Below, piece by piece: positions 7,423 through 7,954 of a stretch of 7,954 nucleotides of DNA. Every line of letters begins with the position of its first letter. The first letter of the stretch is position 1. The notes beneath the pieces were generated by a model. The model was not told where the DNA came from and did no database searches. It was given only the letters and a program-made list of their open reading frames with translations. The translations under genes were made by a program, and so were the position numbers. This stretch comes from Streptomyces sp. NRRL WC-3618 (GTDB lineage: Bacteria; Actinomycetota; Actinomycetes; Streptomycetales; Streptomycetaceae): contig NZ_LGDW01000174.1 in the NCBI RefSeq assembly GCF_001280005.1, positions 1-7,954 of the forward strand, given 5' to 3'.

Positions 7423-7435
7423 CGAGCGGCGTCAC
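7419..7435 (+). terminator. Small hairpin at the end of the operon, possible terminator
   Basis: GTGACG, a 5-base loop AGCGG, and CGTCAC form a perfect 6-bp stem that includes the regulator stop codon. An alternative stem, GGCGT/ACGCC (7428-7444), overlaps it. There is no T tract. It could be a weak terminator of the kind often accepted in streptomycetes, but this is uncertain. Confidence 0.3.
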
Positions 7436-7616
7436 ACAAACGCCCCACGTGAAGATGCCTGCGCGGCAGGGCGACGCTCGTTCTTCATGGCCAGGTCGGC
7501 GTGCAGGTAGACGTCGGTGGCCTTGTGCTGGCGTGTCCGAGCCAGAGCGCAATGGTGGAGGTGTCGACGCCGGCGGTCAGCAGTGAGGACTCACTGGCGG
7601 CGGGCTTGTGCGGGCT
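7432..7616 (-). pseudogene. Tyrosine recombinase (phage-type integrase) C-terminal remnant
   Basis: Read on the - strand from about 7583 this encodes LLTAGVDTSTIALWLGHAS. After a one-base loss near 7525-7526 it continues with KATDVYLHADLAMKNERRP and a stop at 7432-7434. The pattern (L-x-A-G-V-D-T-S-x-I-A-L-W-L-G-H, then T-K-A-T-D-x-Y-L-H-A-D) is typical of the catalytic C-terminus of integrases from actinomycete mobile elements. H of LGH and the nucleophilic Y of VYLHAD are present. The segment that should carry the H-x-x-R box (about 7584-7613, reading PHKPAASES) is degraded, and no N-terminal domain exists. The gene is clearly dead: it is frameshifted, lacks the catalytic arginine, and is cut off where the polyketide synthase fragment begins. 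It marks a former mobile element at this edge of the sugar operon. Confidence 0.82.
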
Positions 7617-7864
7617 CTTTCTGGGAGGCTGTCGAGCGCGGAGACGTCGGCGCGCTGGCCGAGACTCTGGATGTGGAGGACCCCGACGGCGAGTCGTCGC
7701 TCGGGGCCCTGTTGCCCGCGCTGTCCTCCTGGCGGCGACGGCAGCGGGTGCGGGCCACGCTCGACGGTTGGCGTTACCGGGTCATGTGGCGGCCGATGGC
7801 CGAGCCGGGCGCTCAGCCTGACCTGCCCGGTGCCTGGGTGCTCGTGGTGCGCGACTGGGCTTGA
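7616..7864 (+). pseudogene. Type I modular polyketide synthase fragment (start of a ketoreductase region)
   Basis: The + strand frame from 7616 reads SFWEAVERGDVGALAETL, then LGALLPALSSWRRRQRV, DGWRYRVMWRP and LPGAWVLVV. This is the conserved segment that follows the acyltransferase in modular polyketide synthases and opens the structural half of the ketoreductase (F-W-x-A-V-E-x-G-D; L-L-P-A-L-S-x-W-R; W-R-Y-x-V-x-W-x-P). Only about 80 residues remain of a protein normally thousands of residues long. There is no acyltransferase upstream and no NADPH-binding or catalytic ketoreductase motif downstream. The left end abuts the integrase remnant. The right end runs into the putative IS end at about 7862, which supplies the TGA stop. 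It has no start codon of its own and is not expected to function. Its presence suggests rearrangement with a polyketide cluster of this or a related genome. Confidence 0.85.
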
Positions 7865-7875
7865 TCCGCTTTGAC

Positions 7876-7915
7876 GGACATCCGAGATCAGGGGTTCAGC
7901 CCCGGGAGGATGTCC
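7876..7915 (+). promoter_or_regulatory. Hairpin in the IS leader overlapping the transposase ribosome binding site
   Basis: GGACATCC (7876-7883) and GGATGTCC (7908-7915) are perfect inverted complements. They enclose an inner stem, GGGG (7891-7894) with CCCC (7900-7903). The ribosome binding site GGGAGGA (7904-7910) lies between the inner and outer 3' arms and overlaps the outer arm, so folded RNA would hide it. Several IS elements use such a hairpin to stop translation from read-through transcripts of neighbouring genes. Confidence 0.55.
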
Positions 7916-7918
7916 ATC

Positions 7919-7954
7919 ATGGAGAGCATGGGGAAGAAGAAGCCTCGCCCTCGT
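7919..7954 (+). CDS. IS3-type transposase OrfA, first codons (3' end outside window)
   Basis: ATG at 7919 begins M-E-S-M-G-K-K-K-P-R-P-R; a second in-frame ATG at 7928 is an alternative start. The G-K-K-x-P-R-P-R opening is one I recognise from IS3-family OrfA proteins of streptomycetes, whose next part is a helix-turn-helix that binds the IS ends. GGGAGGA at 7904-7910 precedes it by 8 bases. Only 12 codons are visible, so identification rests on this short match and on the leader structure. Confidence 0.55.
   Translation, partial: MESMGKKKPRPR

Larger units (their letters stand above)
7862..7954 (+). mobile_element. Left end of an IS3-family-like insertion sequence (truncated by window)
   Basis: The polyketide synthase similarity stops at about 7861, and the next bases begin TGATCCGC, compatible with an IS terminus starting with TG. 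They lead into a hairpin leader and the start of a transposase gene. The boundary is inferred from where the coding similarity ends; the matching right end and target duplication are outside the window. Confidence 0.6.

Noticed and set aside
7458..7470. CCTGC-GCG-GCAGG hairpin as a terminator
   Set aside because: It lies within the decayed integrase coding sequence, has a short stem and a 3-base loop, and has no T tract.
7501..7821. Other small + strand frames in the right-hand region
   Set aside because: They start inside the antisense of the integrase fossil and, apart from the polyketide synthase segment in one frame, show no recognisable protein.

Overview
The window is very GC-rich, with strong G/C preference at third codon positions, GTG and TTG starts and tightly overlapping genes. 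This points to a Streptomyces-type actinomycete. The type I polyketide synthase fragment and the IS3-like element at the right end fit that reading.

Positions 1-7422 hold one co-directional catabolic operon on the + strand. It runs: the C-terminal part of an L-fuconate dehydratase (fucD); an L-fuconolactonase-like amidohydrolase; an RbsD/FucU-family sugar mutarotase; a zinc-dependent medium-chain dehydrogenase (MDR); a KduD-like short-chain dehydrogenase (SDR); a single reading frame joining a KDPG-type aldolase to a 2-keto-3-deoxygluconate-type kinase through a 99-bp perfect 9-bp tandem repeat; an aldo/keto reductase resembling L-fucose (D-threo-aldose) 1-dehydrogenase; and a GntR/FadR-type regulator. 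Most junctions overlap by 4-10 bases, so translational coupling is likely. No transporter is visible; the operon starts before the window.

As a pathway, the mutarotase, aldo/keto reductase, lactonase and FucD would convert L-fucose, or its 6-hydroxy analogue L-galactose, to a 2-keto-3-deoxy acid. The MDR and SDR could then rework the stereochemistry, and the kinase-aldolase fusion would finish to pyruvate and glyceraldehyde 3-phosphate. The kinase step needs a 6-hydroxyl that fucose lacks, so the cluster may serve L-galactose or another non-deoxy sugar as well as, or instead of, fucose.

Two genes are frameshifted as written: the lactonase near 993-997 (apparently 8 bases missing) and the SDR near 3662-3665 (one C missing from a C run). 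These are either early decay of the operon or sequence errors.

Positions 7423-7954 contain no intact gene. They hold a decayed tyrosine-recombinase C-terminus on the - strand, abutting a fragment of a modular polyketide synthase on the + strand. The fragment is cut on its right by the left end of an IS3-like insertion sequence whose first transposase codons run off the window.
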